A stretch of 64,000 bases of DNA from Adiantum capillus-veneris. Lineage: Eukaryota > Streptophyta > Polypodiopsida > Polypodiales > Pteridaceae. The stretch spans positions 152,196,140 through 152,260,139 of the forward strand of contig CM043955.1 of assembly GCA_014529385.2 (NCBI GenBank). Reading direction: 5' to 3'. Position 1 is the stretch's first letter. Each line of letters starts with the position of its first letter. Positions 1 through 10,773 of this stretch are shown one piece after another. The notes under the pieces were generated by a model. It was not told the DNA's origin. It was given only the letters and a program-made list of their open reading frames with translations, and made no database searches. The position numbers and the translations under genes were made by a program.

Positions 1-480
1 TAGCCAATGGTTTTAGATTTCAGCCCATTGTCCCTCAACAAATCGTCTCAAAGTTTGTGTCGGTGATTGTCCCATTGCGGTCAAGTACTTTGGTAACCAT
101 TTAGCTTCTCTTCGGCCATTTCCCTTGTCGTCAAATGCTCCATTGTTGTACATGCAGCATCGAGATCTGCATTGTTAGCCCTTCGTTCCTCTCCCATCGG
201 GTATACATTTCAGCCCATAGGAGGCCATTAGCAAACCACATCAAGACAGATTCAAAGGTGCATCAAATCAATCTCAAAGGTGCTTCATTACAAATTGTTG
301 TTGTGTGGCAACAATCCCCTTTCGAGTTGGTAGAGTTTCATTGAGTCTTTGCATGGCATGTACATTCCATTTACACGATCAAGAAAATACCACATTAACA
401 AAAATAACAAGGTAGTAGACGCTCTTTCATGATGACCATATGCTGCTTCTGTCACTATTGCTACCTAGCCAGTGGGAAGT
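1..480 (+). pseudogene. decayed Ty3/gypsy pol, RNase H tail
   Basis: This stretch has no long open frame. At 403-429 the plus strand reads NNKVVDALS followed by a stop, which matches the conserved end of the gypsy RNase H domain (usually NKVADALSRR). An integrase remnant on the same strand follows from about 590, the normal order RNase H then integrase. The upstream part (1-400) is too decayed for me to assign; a 69-codon frame at 135-344 shows no recognisable domain. I infer an old plus-strand gypsy copy entering the window from the left. Confidence 0.5.
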
Positions 481-589
481 TGGTAGGCATAGCGTTTTTT
501 GGCACTGTTAAATGCAATGTTTTTCCTCTGATCATCAAAAACTCAACTCCAGCTAGCTAGCCTTGGGATTGGCATTGGAGATTAGCCCA

Positions 590-1010
590 AGTACCAACAA
601 TTGGCAACACATTGGCCTAACATTTTTGGACAATCATTGACCTCTTTAGCAAACAAGCTCATTTCATTGCACGAGGAAAATCATCAAAGCAGATAGGATG
701 GAAACTCTAATCTTATAGAATACCTTTTGACTGCATGAGATGCCCCAATCTATAGTCAATGACCAAGATCCATGAATGATCAACAAATAAGCTCATTTCA
801 TTCTCACAAGGAAAACCATGAAAGTAGATAGAATGGCAGCTCTATTTTTACAGCATACCTTTTGACTGCATGGGATGCCCCAATCTATAGTCAATAAACA
901 AAATCCATGAATGACAAGCCTCTTTTGGAGAGCTCTTTTTGATAACATCAACACAACATTGAATTTCTCATCGTCATTTCATTTGCAGACAGATGGTCAA
1001 TCATTTACGT
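590..1010 (+). pseudogene. decayed Ty3/gypsy integrase core with internal tandem duplication
   Basis: The plus strand carries integrase core signatures: FSKQAHFI near 640, HGMPQSIV near 870, FWRALF near 920 and HLQTDGQS near 980. The last corresponds to the family motif H-P-Q-T-D-G-Q. Stops and frameshifts break it throughout. The segment around 650-780 is repeated with divergence at 783-910, so the piece between the first and second catalytic aspartate regions is present twice. A near-identical copy lies at 10804-11225 because this debris sits inside the long direct repeat of the surrounding element. It is non-functional. Confidence 0.75.
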
Positions 1011-1960
1011 TTGGATTCTCCAAACTCATCACACTAACTCCTGACATTATCAAGACTGTCGCACCACATGCAGTTTTGATTACCACTTCCCCTCCGCAGA
1101 CCACCTTGTTTTCATCAAGATGTTGAACCTTTTTCTTCAAGCTTTACAATTTTCAAATTGATGTTTAACTCCTGGATTCCCTTTACAAGCTCATCCATGA
1201 AAGACTCCTCTAGCTTTGGGGTCTTCTCCTTCAACATCACATGGATCTCTTCTTTTTTTTCTTTCACATCTGTATTCATCCCGACTAATTTGTCCAACCT
1301 TTTTTGTAGCTTCACCACCATATTGACCACTTCAATCACTTCTTTACAATCTGGCGTAGTCGTAGCTCCCATGCTAGATCCTCTAGGAGATCCACTAATT
1401 TGCAGTTTTAAGTCTGCAGCCTACATAATCAATTTTACCTTTTTAAAATTCAAAGCAGTGTTCGGTGGTAGATAACTGACCAAATCTTTTCTCAAATTCT
1501 TGTAGCAACTTGGGTGCAGAAAGCCCCTTATTGTTGTATTGCACCTACTTCTAAAAACTTTTCGGCGTAGCATGCTCCTTATCTTCGAGAAAATATTTGT
1601 CTTTGAGAGCTTTCTTGAACGCCACCCATGTCCCCCCATGCCGATCCGAAGCTCCTAAACCCGTGCCCGTAGTTCATGCACGACTACCAACACAAAATTT
1701 TCCACTATTGCTTGCTCATCTTCTCCCTTATCTTCCATAGCCTGTTCATATATTTGTTATAATTTGGTAACATCACGGCCTTCAAACCACCCCACTTTAT
1801 CTCTCACTGTTTGCCTGGCTTTACGAATTGGAGCTTTCATTTCTCTTTCCGAGCTTTGAGTCATCATCTACTGATGGTGAAGATGTTGTTGATGCATAAG
1901 CACAAAAAATTGCTATATCAACAAATTGGCCTGATGACATGGCTAGCTCTACCTACTCCG
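1000..1960 (-). pseudogene. gag fragment, copy 1, inside the LTR-like repeat
   Basis: On the minus strand, broken frames give a retrotransposon Gag: a start-proximal part near 1960-1640 (KYMNRLWKTREKM-type residues), a central part at 1421-1639 (LHPSCYKNLRKDLVSYLPPN) and a charged part at 1115-1372 (VVKLQKRLDKLVG, then MDELVKGIQELNINLKI). Relatives lie at 2200-3019 on the same strand and 40503-40820 on the other strand. No zinc knuckle is left in this copy. A nearly identical copy is at 11216-12176 in the right-hand repeat. It is a fossil with no expected product. Confidence 0.6.
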
Positions 1961-2199
1961 GTCAATGTTGCATCGGGTTCACCAAATTGTCAGAGTGCGC
2001 GGTTCTCCACAGTCAACCAAGAAAGCACCGGGACTTTGGCTATAGACTGGAGCTTAGCACATGCTCAAACTCGGATAAAAGAGTGCAGATAGACTTAATT
2101 CATGGCTTAAGACACATAATGTTGATTAAAGAGAGTTTAAGAGAGACAAAACTGCAAATAAGAACTCTAATAATTGATTTGATGAAAAGAAACAGAGAT

Positions 2200-3113
2200 T
2201 CAAGAATCAAGAGATTTTGACAACTGATAGTAGATACATCTTAAGATTTTTGATTTCTCTTTTACAATTCCACTACATATGCCTGCTTTGGTATGCCTTT
2301 TGAATTGCATCCCTTGGATCAAAAAAATTCCCCAAATTGCATCGTCATCCAGGCGTTTCGTGCTCTTGATACTTTTCTCGCCCTTCCCTTGTATTCTCTG
2401 ATTGCTCTCAAGAACCAACCTTTCCTTCCATAAAACCACTTCTTTACACTTGGCTTTTGCAGACTCATCACACTCACTCCTGACATGATGAAGACTGTCG
2501 CACCACATGGAGCTTTGATTACCACTTCCCCTCTAAGGATCACCTTTTTTTAATCGAGATGTTGAACCTTTTTCTTCTAGCTTTATATATTTAAAAATGA
2601 TGTTTAACTCATGGATTCCCTTTACAAGCTCATCCATGAAAAACTCCTCTAGCTTTGGGGTCTTCTCCCCTTTAACATTAACTTGACTTCAGCCCTAATT
2701 CCCTTGCTCGATCCTCAAGGAGATCCACTAAGTTTTTTTGCAATTTTAAGTTTGTAGCCTGCACAAACAATTCTACCTTTTTAGAATTCAAAGCGGTATG
2801 TTTCGTGGCAGATAACTGACCAAATATTTTCTTGAATTCTCGTAGAAACTCGGGTGTAGGAAGCCCCTTATTTCCGTGCTGCACCCACTTCAAAAAACTT
2901 TTCTTCGTAACACGCTCCTTATCTTCATGAAAATATTTGTCTTTGAGAGCTTTCTTGAACGCCACCCACGCTACAAACGGAATGCGCGGTTGCCCTACAA
3001 AATACCCAAAATAGCACATTGCAATCCATAAAATGGACTAATTGACATACCTGGTGACGAAGGAAATTTGGAATGGCAGCCTCTACACCAAAACAAACTC
3101 CATTGCGCCACAA
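2200..3113 (-). pseudogene. gag fragment, copy 2, with CCHC-like remnant
   Basis: A minus-strand frame at 2678-3019 has the form of a plant retrotransposon Gag core: WVAFKKALKDKYFHEDKERV, then LPTPEFLREFKKIFGQLSA, then KKVELFVQA. Downstream, at 2200-2508, lies MWCDSLHHVRSECDE, resembling a degenerate zinc knuckle. The first codons run out of a short stretch (about 2970-3040) that matches the end of the Met-primed LTR found at 41260-41304, so the reading frame is a junction product. Part of it recurs at 12414-12851. I cannot assign the Gag to gypsy or copia with certainty. Confidence 0.55.
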
Positions 3114-3170
3114 GGGAAATGAGATGAGGGCACCACCTAGTCTTGGAAGCGTGGACTAGGACTGCTACAC

Positions 3171-3174
<4 letters not shown>

Positions 3175-3242
<68 letters not shown>
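3175..3242. repeat. (AG)n microsatellite
   Basis: About 34 uninterrupted AG units, in the part of the left LTR that is not shared with the right LTR. Confidence 0.98.
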
Positions 3243-3245
<3 letters not shown>

Positions 3246-3557
3246 ACTATGAATGAAGAATTAAACTTAGTGTGTGTACAAGGAATGGATAACTTCAAAC
3301 ACTCCCAACACAAATAGCATGTAGATTACTAAACAACCACTCAAGGATTAGCCAAAATCACATCAAGCACTCTCACACACACATAAAAGATTTCTCTTAA
3401 TTAACATAAGTAAGAGGAGGGGAGGTTACTAGCATGAAACAATTTGCACTCTAGAATGTGCAAGAATAGAGTGAATGAATGAGCTTTATGGACTCATGGT
3501 GAGTGATACAAAGACTCAATGGGGCTGAGGGAGGCTTGAAATTACAAAGGGGAAGGC

Positions 3558-3567
3558 CTCTTTATAT
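3558..3567 (-). promoter_or_regulatory. TATA box candidate in the left LTR
   Basis: On the minus strand the sequence reads CTATATAAAG, a good plant TATA box, placed where U3 should end if the LTR starts at 4543. The equivalent position in the right-hand LTR is replaced by unrelated sequence (12969-14255), so the 5' LTR that should drive transcription lacks this box. Confidence 0.45.
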
Positions 3568-4543
3568 AGGAAAGAGAGTGATTAGGAGTGAGGTTAAGAT
3601 CCAAGTGTAATTTGTACAAATGAAGCTTGATTAGGGACATTCAACCAATGAAGAAGCTCCTTCCAAGTGATTTGTTGACCAATTTGCAACTAATTGGCTC
3701 CGTCATCACTTGTGTTGTCTTCACTCCTTCCTCCATAGCTTGAGTCCAAGAGCTTCCTTATTTTAAAATATAAAGAATCTAAATAAAATCAATACATATC
3801 TAGTAATAATAGGAAGGGGTTGAATGAGAACTTATGAATTACAACAAGATTAAGCATGACTTGAGAGGTGATTAGAAGAGGAATTTGTGATGGTTTTTTG
3901 AGCTTGAGAGAGAGGAGGAAGGAGGGGAGGGTGAGAAGACTAATGGCCGATTTTTAGAGAAGGTCTCAATGTGGAAAAGGAAGGGTGTGTGTGTAAAGGT
4001 AGAGGGGGTGGTCTCCACCACAGTTGAAAAACTGGCGTCCTCCATTTTGGCCATATCTCCTAGACCGTAGATGCAAAAATTATTAAAAAAATATGGTCAG
4101 AATCTCCAGCTCATCAGCTACAACTTTGATGAAGACAAATTTTCTTGGATCGGAGTGGAAGTATTGTTTAAAAATCCAGCAAAATCATGTGTCTGGTTCC
4201 TTCCTTTACCAAGTCTTCCACTTGGGTCCCATCTGTTTGAATCATCATATGGCTCCAAAGCCATGATGATATGAGCCACTCATGACCCTTGAATCATGGG
4301 TGCATGGCTCCACAACCACATCATATCTTTTCTTTTCACATTTACATATTTTCCCTTCCCTTTACCACTAGGTTCTCCCTCTACCTTTCACCTCCGGTGA
4401 ACTAGTCAAGAAAAAATTCCCATCAAATCATTTTTTTAATTTTTCCAAGAGGTTGTTCTCACTCTTTCTTTTATTGTAAAACTCTAGAAGCAAGGAAAAC
4501 CAACAAAATATAGTAAACAAAAATTTGTGATAGGCTCGGATCA

Positions 4544-4556
4544 TAGCCCCCCCAAA
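4544..4556 (-). other. polypurine tract
   Basis: On the minus strand the sequence reads TTTGGGGGGGCTA immediately before the LTR start TGATCC. This is the expected place and composition for the primer of plus-strand DNA synthesis in an LTR retrotransposon. Confidence 0.7.
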
Positions 4557-4571
4557 CCTGGCTAGGGGTAT

Positions 4572-5777
4572 TTATGCCTCTAGCCTACTTTCTTGAGCTG
4601 ACCTTATCCTGATGTGATAAGGCTTTAGATGCCATCCATTTGTCCTGGTCTTGTGTACTTTACCATCAATGTCTTGAAGTCTGTAAGATCCATTTTTGAA
4701 CTTTTTGGTGACCAAGAACGGGCCTTCCCATCGAAAAAGAAACTTTCCATCCTTACGAGTGTCGAAGTGATTGTCATATCGAAGCACCAGAGATCCCTTT
4801 TTGATGTCTTTGGATGCTTTCTTTTTGTTGAACTTTTCTCTTTGCTTCTCTGCTTCTTGAGAATAGTGGTTGATGGCTTCTTCACGATCCAATTGCAGCC
4901 TCTCTAGATCCATGATCCTTTGATGTGCTTTCTCCTTTTGAGAGCCTACCTGGCTACCCAATATTCGAAGACTTGTTCACTTCACTTCAATGGGCAAAAG
5001 CGCCTCCTTTCCATAAACCAAATGAAAGGGTGTGTACCCTAATGTGGTTTTGAAGGAGGTTCTATAGGCCCATAGAGCTCCATTTAGGTGTTTGTCCCAA
5101 TCTTGGCGCCTGGCATGTACCTGTTTGGTGAGAATTTTGCAAATGATTCCATTTACCTTTTCCACCAAACCATTGCACTGAGGGTAGTAAGGAGTAGAGT
5201 GTTGATGCTGAATATTTAGCTTCTGCATGAGTTCTCCTACCAAGTCTGCTCTAAACCCTCGTCCTCTATCAGATAGTATTTCAAGAGGGGTGTCAAACCG
5301 GCAACAGATGTGGTCAAAGATGAACTGACTCACATCCTTAGCAGTAATTCTATTGGTCGGCATAGCCTCAGCCCATCTAGTCATGTAGTCTACTCCCATG
5401 ATGATGTACTCTTTACCTGAGTGAGTGCGTGGTAGAGGCCCTATGGCATCAATTCCCCACTTCTCAAAGGGCCCATATACCTTTATTGGGTTCTGAGGTT
5501 CAGCTATGAGCCGTCGTGGTCCTGCTTTCTGACATTCATCACATGTTTGACACCAGTATTTGACATCACGATGAAGACTTGGCCAAGTAAACCCAGCTTG
5601 TAGAACCTTTCTACTAGTGACGTCGTGTGCAAAGTGTCCTCCGCACATATCATCGTGACAAGCTTTTAAAATCTCTTCAATTTCACTCTTCAAAGGCACT
5701 CTCCTAAGCACACCATCCTTACCAAGACAATACAAGTTATCATTTACTATGTGATACCTGGTAGCCTTCCTAGCTAA
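4572..5777 (-). pseudogene. pol: integrase of the Tat/Ogre-like element, one in-frame stop
   Basis: Integrase would insert the cDNA. The minus-strand frame from 5735 shows an HHCC finger (CHDDMCGGHFAHD, later CQTCDECQKAG) and the catalytic core with WGIDAIGP, ILSDRGRGF and GLVEKVNG as the D, D and E segments. A single TGA at 4977-4979 separates the core from a 129-codon tail in the same frame (4572-4961). That tail holds the GPY/F module (FRWEGPFLVTKKF, then GWHLKPY), known to follow gypsy integrase cores. No chromodomain follows, as expected for the Tat/Athila branch. The frame also joins the RNase H part upstream apart from a TAG at 5778-5780. Confidence 0.85.
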
Positions 5778-6800
5778 CTATCGCCTTTCCCCTGCATTCA
5801 AGTGTTTAGGAGCCTCTCCTTGCTCCAGAATGTGCATAATATCTTCTAAGTCCTCCTTGCCTTGCTGAAGTGGAAGTTTGATGGCCACTGCTCCCACTAT
5901 TGACTCATTTAACTTCGATGATGCTAGGTGGTCTGCATCCTTGTTCTGGTCTCTTGGCACATGATGTACTTGTGCCTCCCTAAATCTCCTCATAAGAGCT
6001 TTGGCTTCTCTCATTTTAGTAGAGAGACTGGCATTTTTGCAAGCCCATGTACCTTGCATTTGCCTTACCAAAAGCATGGAGTCACCAAAAGCATTTAATC
6101 TCTTAATTGAATTATCGAGACACCAACAAAGGCCATGAATTAGAGCTTGATATTCTGCTTCATTGTTGGAGTGGACATCTTCTAGAGTGATCCCTTCACC
6201 ATGGATCCTCTCTCCCAATGGAGATAAGACCACGATGCCTGCAGCTGCCTTATCCTTGGTTCTCTTGTATGCTCCATCAAAGTAGAGGCTATAAGCATTG
6301 ACCAAAGCCTCTAGAGCTGGAGGTGGTGGAAGTTCCTTTCTCTTCACATAGAAAACTTTTTCATAGCACTTGTTTGTTAAAATGTCGGCTAAGCATGCTC
6401 GAGTTGTTCTTTCAACCTGTATTGTATAATCAAACTCTTGAAGTCGCACCACCCACTTTGCTATTTTGTCAGAGATTTCCATATGTTGTAGTGCATAGGG
6501 AAACATATCCTCCACAGTGATAATTACAAACCTCTTCGGCAACAAGTATGGCCGAAATTTGGTTACCGCAAACATGAGAGCTAACACTAGCTGTTCCATC
6601 AGGGTGTACGCCTTCTCTGTGTTTTCCATGAGGCGGCTAGCAAAATACACAGGCCTCATAAAGGATGTTTTTGGATCTTTTTGTAGGAGGGCAGCACCAA
6701 TGGCCTCTTCTCCCACACTAGGGTTTACAAAGAATGTTTCTTCCCAACAAGGTTGGAGGATTACAGGGAGTGGCCCTAACATTTTTTTAATCTCTCTAAA
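5778..6800 (-). pseudogene. pol: tandem RNase H domains (gypsy-type plus archaeal-like)
   Basis: The first RNase H (residues about 15-140 of a 334-codon frame) has EEAIGAALLQKD in place of the usual catalytic D-A-S start, so its first acidic residue is missing, as is usual in Tat elements. After a linker (PPPPALEALVNAY) comes a second RNase H with a full set of candidate residues: D169 in LYFDGAY, E210 in NNEAEY, D234 in FGDSMLL and an aspartate in the HVPRDQNKDADHLA segment. The second domain is presumably the active nuclease that removes RNA from the RNA:DNA hybrid. The frame ends at a TAG (5778-5780) and is frameshifted relative to RT. Confidence 0.85.
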
Positions 6801-6816
6801 ATGCCCATCACTTTCT

Positions 6817-8053
6817 TCACTCCAAACAAGCGTCTCTTGACGTCAGCTGTTGTAGAGGAAATATCACTTGGGAGAGTAAGTGTATGAATCTACTCAAATA
6901 TCTTAGCTTTTGCAAGAAAGAGATTAATTGTTTGATGGAAGTTGGGGAAGGTAGATTTAGCAATGTTTCTATATTTTCAGGATCTACCTCAATTCCATCA
7001 ATGGACACTACATGCCCCAATAGTATAACCTTGCTTTCCCCAATGTGACATTTGTCCTTGTTTAGTTGTCCACCCAGCTTAGCTAAATGAGTAAATCCTT
7101 CATCAATCTTGCTGAGATGCATACTTTTGGAGCTGTAAATACAAAAGTCATCTATGAAAACCCTTATGGACTTACCAAAGTAAGGTTGGAAGACCATGTT
7201 CATGAATCGTTGAAAGGTGGCTGGAGCGTTGGTGAGACCAAAAGGCATGACTTGAAATGCAAAACAGCCCCATGGTGTGATGAAAGTAGTCTTTTTCTGG
7301 TCCTCCTCTGCAATGCGTATTTGAAAGTAGCCAGAGTAGCCATCACACACTGTGTATCGCTCATGGCCTGCTACTTCATTTAGAATCTCATCTTGAGATG
7401 GGAGAGGGAAGTGGTCCCTCTTTGTTGCAGCATTTAGTGGCTTGTAATCCATGCACACTTGCCATTTACCATTCTTCTTTGGCCTCACCACTACTGGGGA
7501 GACCCATTCTGAATCTTCTACTGGGTATATGAATCCTGCTTCTAAGAGTCTATTCACCTCGGACAACAATGAATTTTGTTGCACAACTCCTAATCTTCTT
7601 AGTTTTTGTACTACTGGCTTGCTCCCTTCTTTTAGATGGATATGATGCTTCACTGCAGTGACACCTCTAATGTGAGTGTAATCAGAAATAAACAATGATG
7701 CATGCTTCTTGAGAACATTTACATAACCCTCCTTTTCTTCTTCCTTTATATCCTTGGATAACATCTTCTCTAGGCTGTCATCCCACACATTCTCCATTTG
7801 GATCCTTGGGTTGTCTTCTGATGAGGTAGTTTCCTTTATGGTGACGCCCATGACTTCGAGAGTGCTATCACTCTCTTCACTTGAACTCTCTTCCTCATCC
7901 ATGGATGAGGAGCATCCACTTGAGCTCCACTCATCAGCTGACGTCTCTATTTCAAGGTTCTCTTGTCACCCATTCTTCAAGTTATAAACCACCTTCCGAC
8001 TATGGCCACCCACGCGAGGCCTCAACTCCAAGTCTCCTGTTGCCCAATCTTGC
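6817..8053 (-). pseudogene. pol: reverse transcriptase of the Tat/Ogre-like element
   Basis: The 361-codon minus-strand frame (6817-7902) contains the ordered RT blocks: EWVSPVVVRPKKNGKWQVCM, DYKPLNAATKRDHFPLP, YSGYFQIRI, FQVMPFGLTNAPATFQRFM and the catalytic VFIDDFCIYS (aspartate codons at about 7147-7152), then the thumb region with LLGHVVS. An acidic linker (EEESSSEESDS) joins it to the protease. The same frame extends upstream of 7902 but is stopped by a TGA at 7966-7968, and a frameshift near 8090 separates it from the protease. Downstream, a further frameshift between about 6790 and 6840 shifts it from RNase H. The RT core itself looks undamaged. Confidence 0.9.
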
Positions 8054-9769
8054 CTAGCTCCTATACCCATGAGCCAAGGTCGTCCTAAAATAAGGGGGTA
8101 TCCTTCTCCCTTTACTGGCAATCACATAAGCATCAACCTCTGTAGTGATTCCAAAAACAGAAACTCTCAAAGCTTTCATTACACCCACACAAGTGACAGA
8201 GACATTATTGGCCATTTTTTCCCTAAAGTTTGATGATTCCATTACCTCTAAACCCAATTGATGCATTAGCTTTTTTGTCATGACACAAACCTCTGCTCCA
8301 CTGTCAATGTAAGTTTTTGGAATCCGTTGTCCCTTGATTTGAGCCTCCACCAAAGGCACTATATCCTTGAGACCATATGCTTTGATTACACTTACTAGCT
8401 TACTTCGCTTTGCCCTCGTGCTCACCATTTTTGACCATTGTCGTTGAAGCTTTGGGGAGATATGAAGTAGTTGTGGCCAAGTAATCTTTGGTCCTTGTGA
8501 ACTCACATCAGCTGTCAAGTCATAAGGTTGTGTCCGAGATCCCATAGGGAAATCAGAGATGTCAATTTGAGACCTAGTACGGGTCTTTCTCTTCTTGGCT
8601 TCATCTTTAGTTGCCCAAGATGTACTTGCTTCATTGCTTGTATCCTTGCTTGTTTCTTTACTTACTTCATCTTGGACACGCACACGTTTGATAGGCATTG
8701 TAGCCACTTCATCTATCTTCATCTTCCCTTTAGCTATTTCTTCCTGGTTGCTTCTGCCCTTGAGGACCTCCTCCATCCTTATGATGCTCACATTTGGTTG
8801 AGTAGCAGGGGCTGGAGCTTGAGCATGAGGTGGCTGCAAAATTTGAGGTTGCGGTTGCTCTTGTGCTTGAGCTCTAGCACGGGGAGGACTTACTTGTTGT
8901 CGAGGACCTCTGACAAGGTAGTCATATCTTCTGGGATGAGGGCAATTATACATGCCGTGGCCATTTTCCCCACAATTGTAACACAACATTTCCCTTGATT
9001 GACGTCGCATTGGTGGCCGATTCCCACCATTTCCCTCAATAGGCCTTCTTGCACCCTGCACAAGATTTACTCTCAACCCCTCTAGCTGGTTTGTGAGATT
9101 GTTTATTTGTTGGAGCATATCTTCTTGTTGACCTCTATTGAGGTCTGGTGCATTAGGCACATTTGGAGGTATGTGAGAAGCTTCCATAGTTGTGATATTG
9201 CCTCCCAAAGCTAGCTGGCCAGCTTGGGCTTGATAGAGAATCTTTCTATTCTTTTCCCTAGCAATTCTTAAGGCATCTTCAAAAGTATTTGGAAATTTTC
9301 TCTTTACCTTCTCCCTTATCAAGGGGTACAATCCTGAGATAAATCTATCCTTTTGGAGGCAATTAGGAGCTCGCTCACCAGGGTTTAGTGAGTCTGACCA
9401 TTGCCCCCAAAGTTTCAGAAAACCTTCCTCATAGGTTGCATAACCATGAGGGTCAACTTGATGAAGGGCCAGAAGCCGTTGCCATAGTTCTTCTGCCGAA
9501 TTGGCTCGTTGAAATCTTCGTAGGAAAGCCGCCTTCAATCCCTCCCAATCAGCTCTTTGGGTTGGATCTAGAGCCTAGAACCAGACCCTAGCTTCTTCTT
9601 TGAGCACCAAAGGAAAAGCTCTCAATTTCAATGCTTCGTCATCCCTCCTAGAGACAAGGAAAGCCATCTCCAAGTTATCCAAAAAATCCCCAACATTTTC
9701 CCCACTACGCCCAAAAAAATTAGGGAAAGCCATCATAAAATGGGTTGCCTTCCTCTCAATACAGCACAA
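8054..9769 (-). pseudogene. gag: gag-protease of the Tat/Ogre-like element
   Basis: Gag forms the virus-like particle and the protease cleaves the polyprotein. The minus-strand frame starts near 9769 (MMAFPNFFGRSGENVGDFLD) and runs into the Gag core (FLRRFQRANSAEELWQRLLA, LHQVDPHGYATYEEGFLKLW). It has a zinc knuckle CYNCGENGHGMYNC of form CX2CX4HX4C, a proline/glutamine-rich linker, and an aspartic protease with YIDSGAEVCV as active site. One TAG at 9572-9574 interrupts the frame between VWF and ALDPTQ; a C-to-T change from CAG would explain it. A frameshift near 8090 cuts the protease just before its I-L-G-R-P flap-side motif, which appears in the next frame. Confidence 0.85.
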
Positions 9770-9779
9770 AGATGAAAAC

Positions 9780-10220
9780 GTCTAGGCCCAAATCATATCT
9801 TATTAAGGGTAGAATAAATGGATTGATAGATGCATTAATCTCAGCTAGACGACGAGGGCCTAGTAAGTTCCTTATGATGTTTTGGAACCTAAGCTTTGTG
9901 CTAGCTATTATATACACAGTTTGTCTAGCAAGAGATTGGAAAGGTCCATATAAATCCCTATGATTCATGGAGTATGCTTAAAGCAAGATGAAGATGTGAA
10001 CATCAAAAGATACATTATACTCCAAAATAGGAAATATTATAGGGTCAAGGGACAACAATATCTCTCTCAACCTCTCAGCTCCAAAATAGAAGACCAATCT
10101 TTGTTGGAAAAAAATCTTTCTATCAATGCGCACATTCACCCTAATATTCTAAACTGATTGAAAGTTGTAGAAAATGGGATTATTCATTGGTGCATTAAAT
10201 ACAAACTTCAATGAAGCACT
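9780..10220. other. leader between extra ORF and gag, no gene seen
   Basis: AT-rich sequence of the internal leader. Short frames on both strands (60-72 codons) show no recognisable domain. Confidence 0.4.
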
Positions 10221-10724
10221 TCATTGAAGTTGATCTCTCTTGGATCCCACCATTTGAGAGATGTGAAGAATTTGCTCACCAGTGATTAGCCTAGCTTTGG
10301 TGTGACCATCTTTAGCTTTGTAGAGTTCATAGGGTTCAATGGCTACCCTCTCAACCACCTTGAGCCTTCTTGCTAGTAGTAGTTGGAGTGCATCACCATA
10401 TGTAGCCTCTTGCCAATACCGCACCCCATTGATGTGTAGCTCCCCCTCCAAAAACTTGTTAATACCCGAGTTTGAGAGTGCTTTCACCACCTGAAGTCGA
10501 GGCTTCAAAGGAAGTGCCTTCACACTAGCCACAAAGCACTCAACACAATGCTTTGACCTAGGGACTTGATGACTACAAGATTTTCCTTGAAGCAAAGAAG
10601 GGTGTGTGTAGTTAACTCCCTTTACCCGCATACGTGCCGTTTGTCGATAAAGACGCTTCTTTTCTCGAGCTTCTTGGGGAGACCATAGTGGAAGTCTCGG
10701 AGAATTTGATGCATCTTCCTTCAT
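10221..10724 (-). CDS. extra ORF upstream of gag, function unknown
   Basis: A 167-codon frame lies between the primer-site candidate (10751-10769) and gag, on the same strand as the rest of the element. I do not recognise its family. It is basic, opens with MKEDASNSPRLPLWSPQEAR and includes KKRLYRQTARMRV, SKHCVECF and LLLARRLKVVERVAIEPYEL. It has no signal peptide, membrane segment or zinc knuckle. Ogre-type elements are known to carry an additional ORF of unknown role before gag, and the position fits. It is intact while gag and pol carry stops, but its short length makes that weak evidence of selection. Confidence 0.5.
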   Translation of the reverse strand: MKEDASNSPRLPLWSPQEAREKKRLYRQTARMRVKGVNYTHPSLLQGKSCSHQVPRSKHCVECFVASVKALPLKPRLQVVKALSNSGINKFLEGELHINGVRYWQEATYGDALQLLLARRLKVVERVAIEPYELYKAKDGHTKARLITGEQILHISQMVGSKRDQLQ

Positions 10725-10750
10725 AGGATTGACAGAGCGCTGCTTGAGAA

Positions 10751-10769
10751 CTCCTCCGTGGGGGCACCA
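10751..10769 (-). other. candidate primer-binding site
   Basis: On the minus strand the sequence is TGGTGCCCCCACGGAGGAG, starting with the obligatory TGG and placed within a few bases of the inner end of the right LTR (ending ...CGTCA). I cannot say from memory which tRNA it pairs with. Confidence 0.5.
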
Positions 10770-10773
10770 ATTT

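Larger units (their letters stand above)
564..4543 (-). repeat. putative 3' LTR of the Tat/Ogre-like element
   Basis: Two blocks match the right-hand repeat at a few per cent divergence: 566-2760 matches 10782-12968, and 3593-4543 matches 14256-15197. Read on the minus strand the repeat begins TGATCCGAGCC at 4543, directly after a G-rich polypurine tract. A TATA-like CTATATAAAG lies on the minus strand at about 3558-3567. The middle block (2760-3592) is not shared with the other repeat and holds a second gag fragment, a scrap of another family's LTR and an AG microsatellite. The left end is approximate. A composite segmental duplication is the alternative explanation. Confidence 0.6.

Noticed and set aside
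8528-8998. 156-codon plus-strand frame
   Set aside because: Antisense shadow of the Tat/Ogre-like gag-protease frame.
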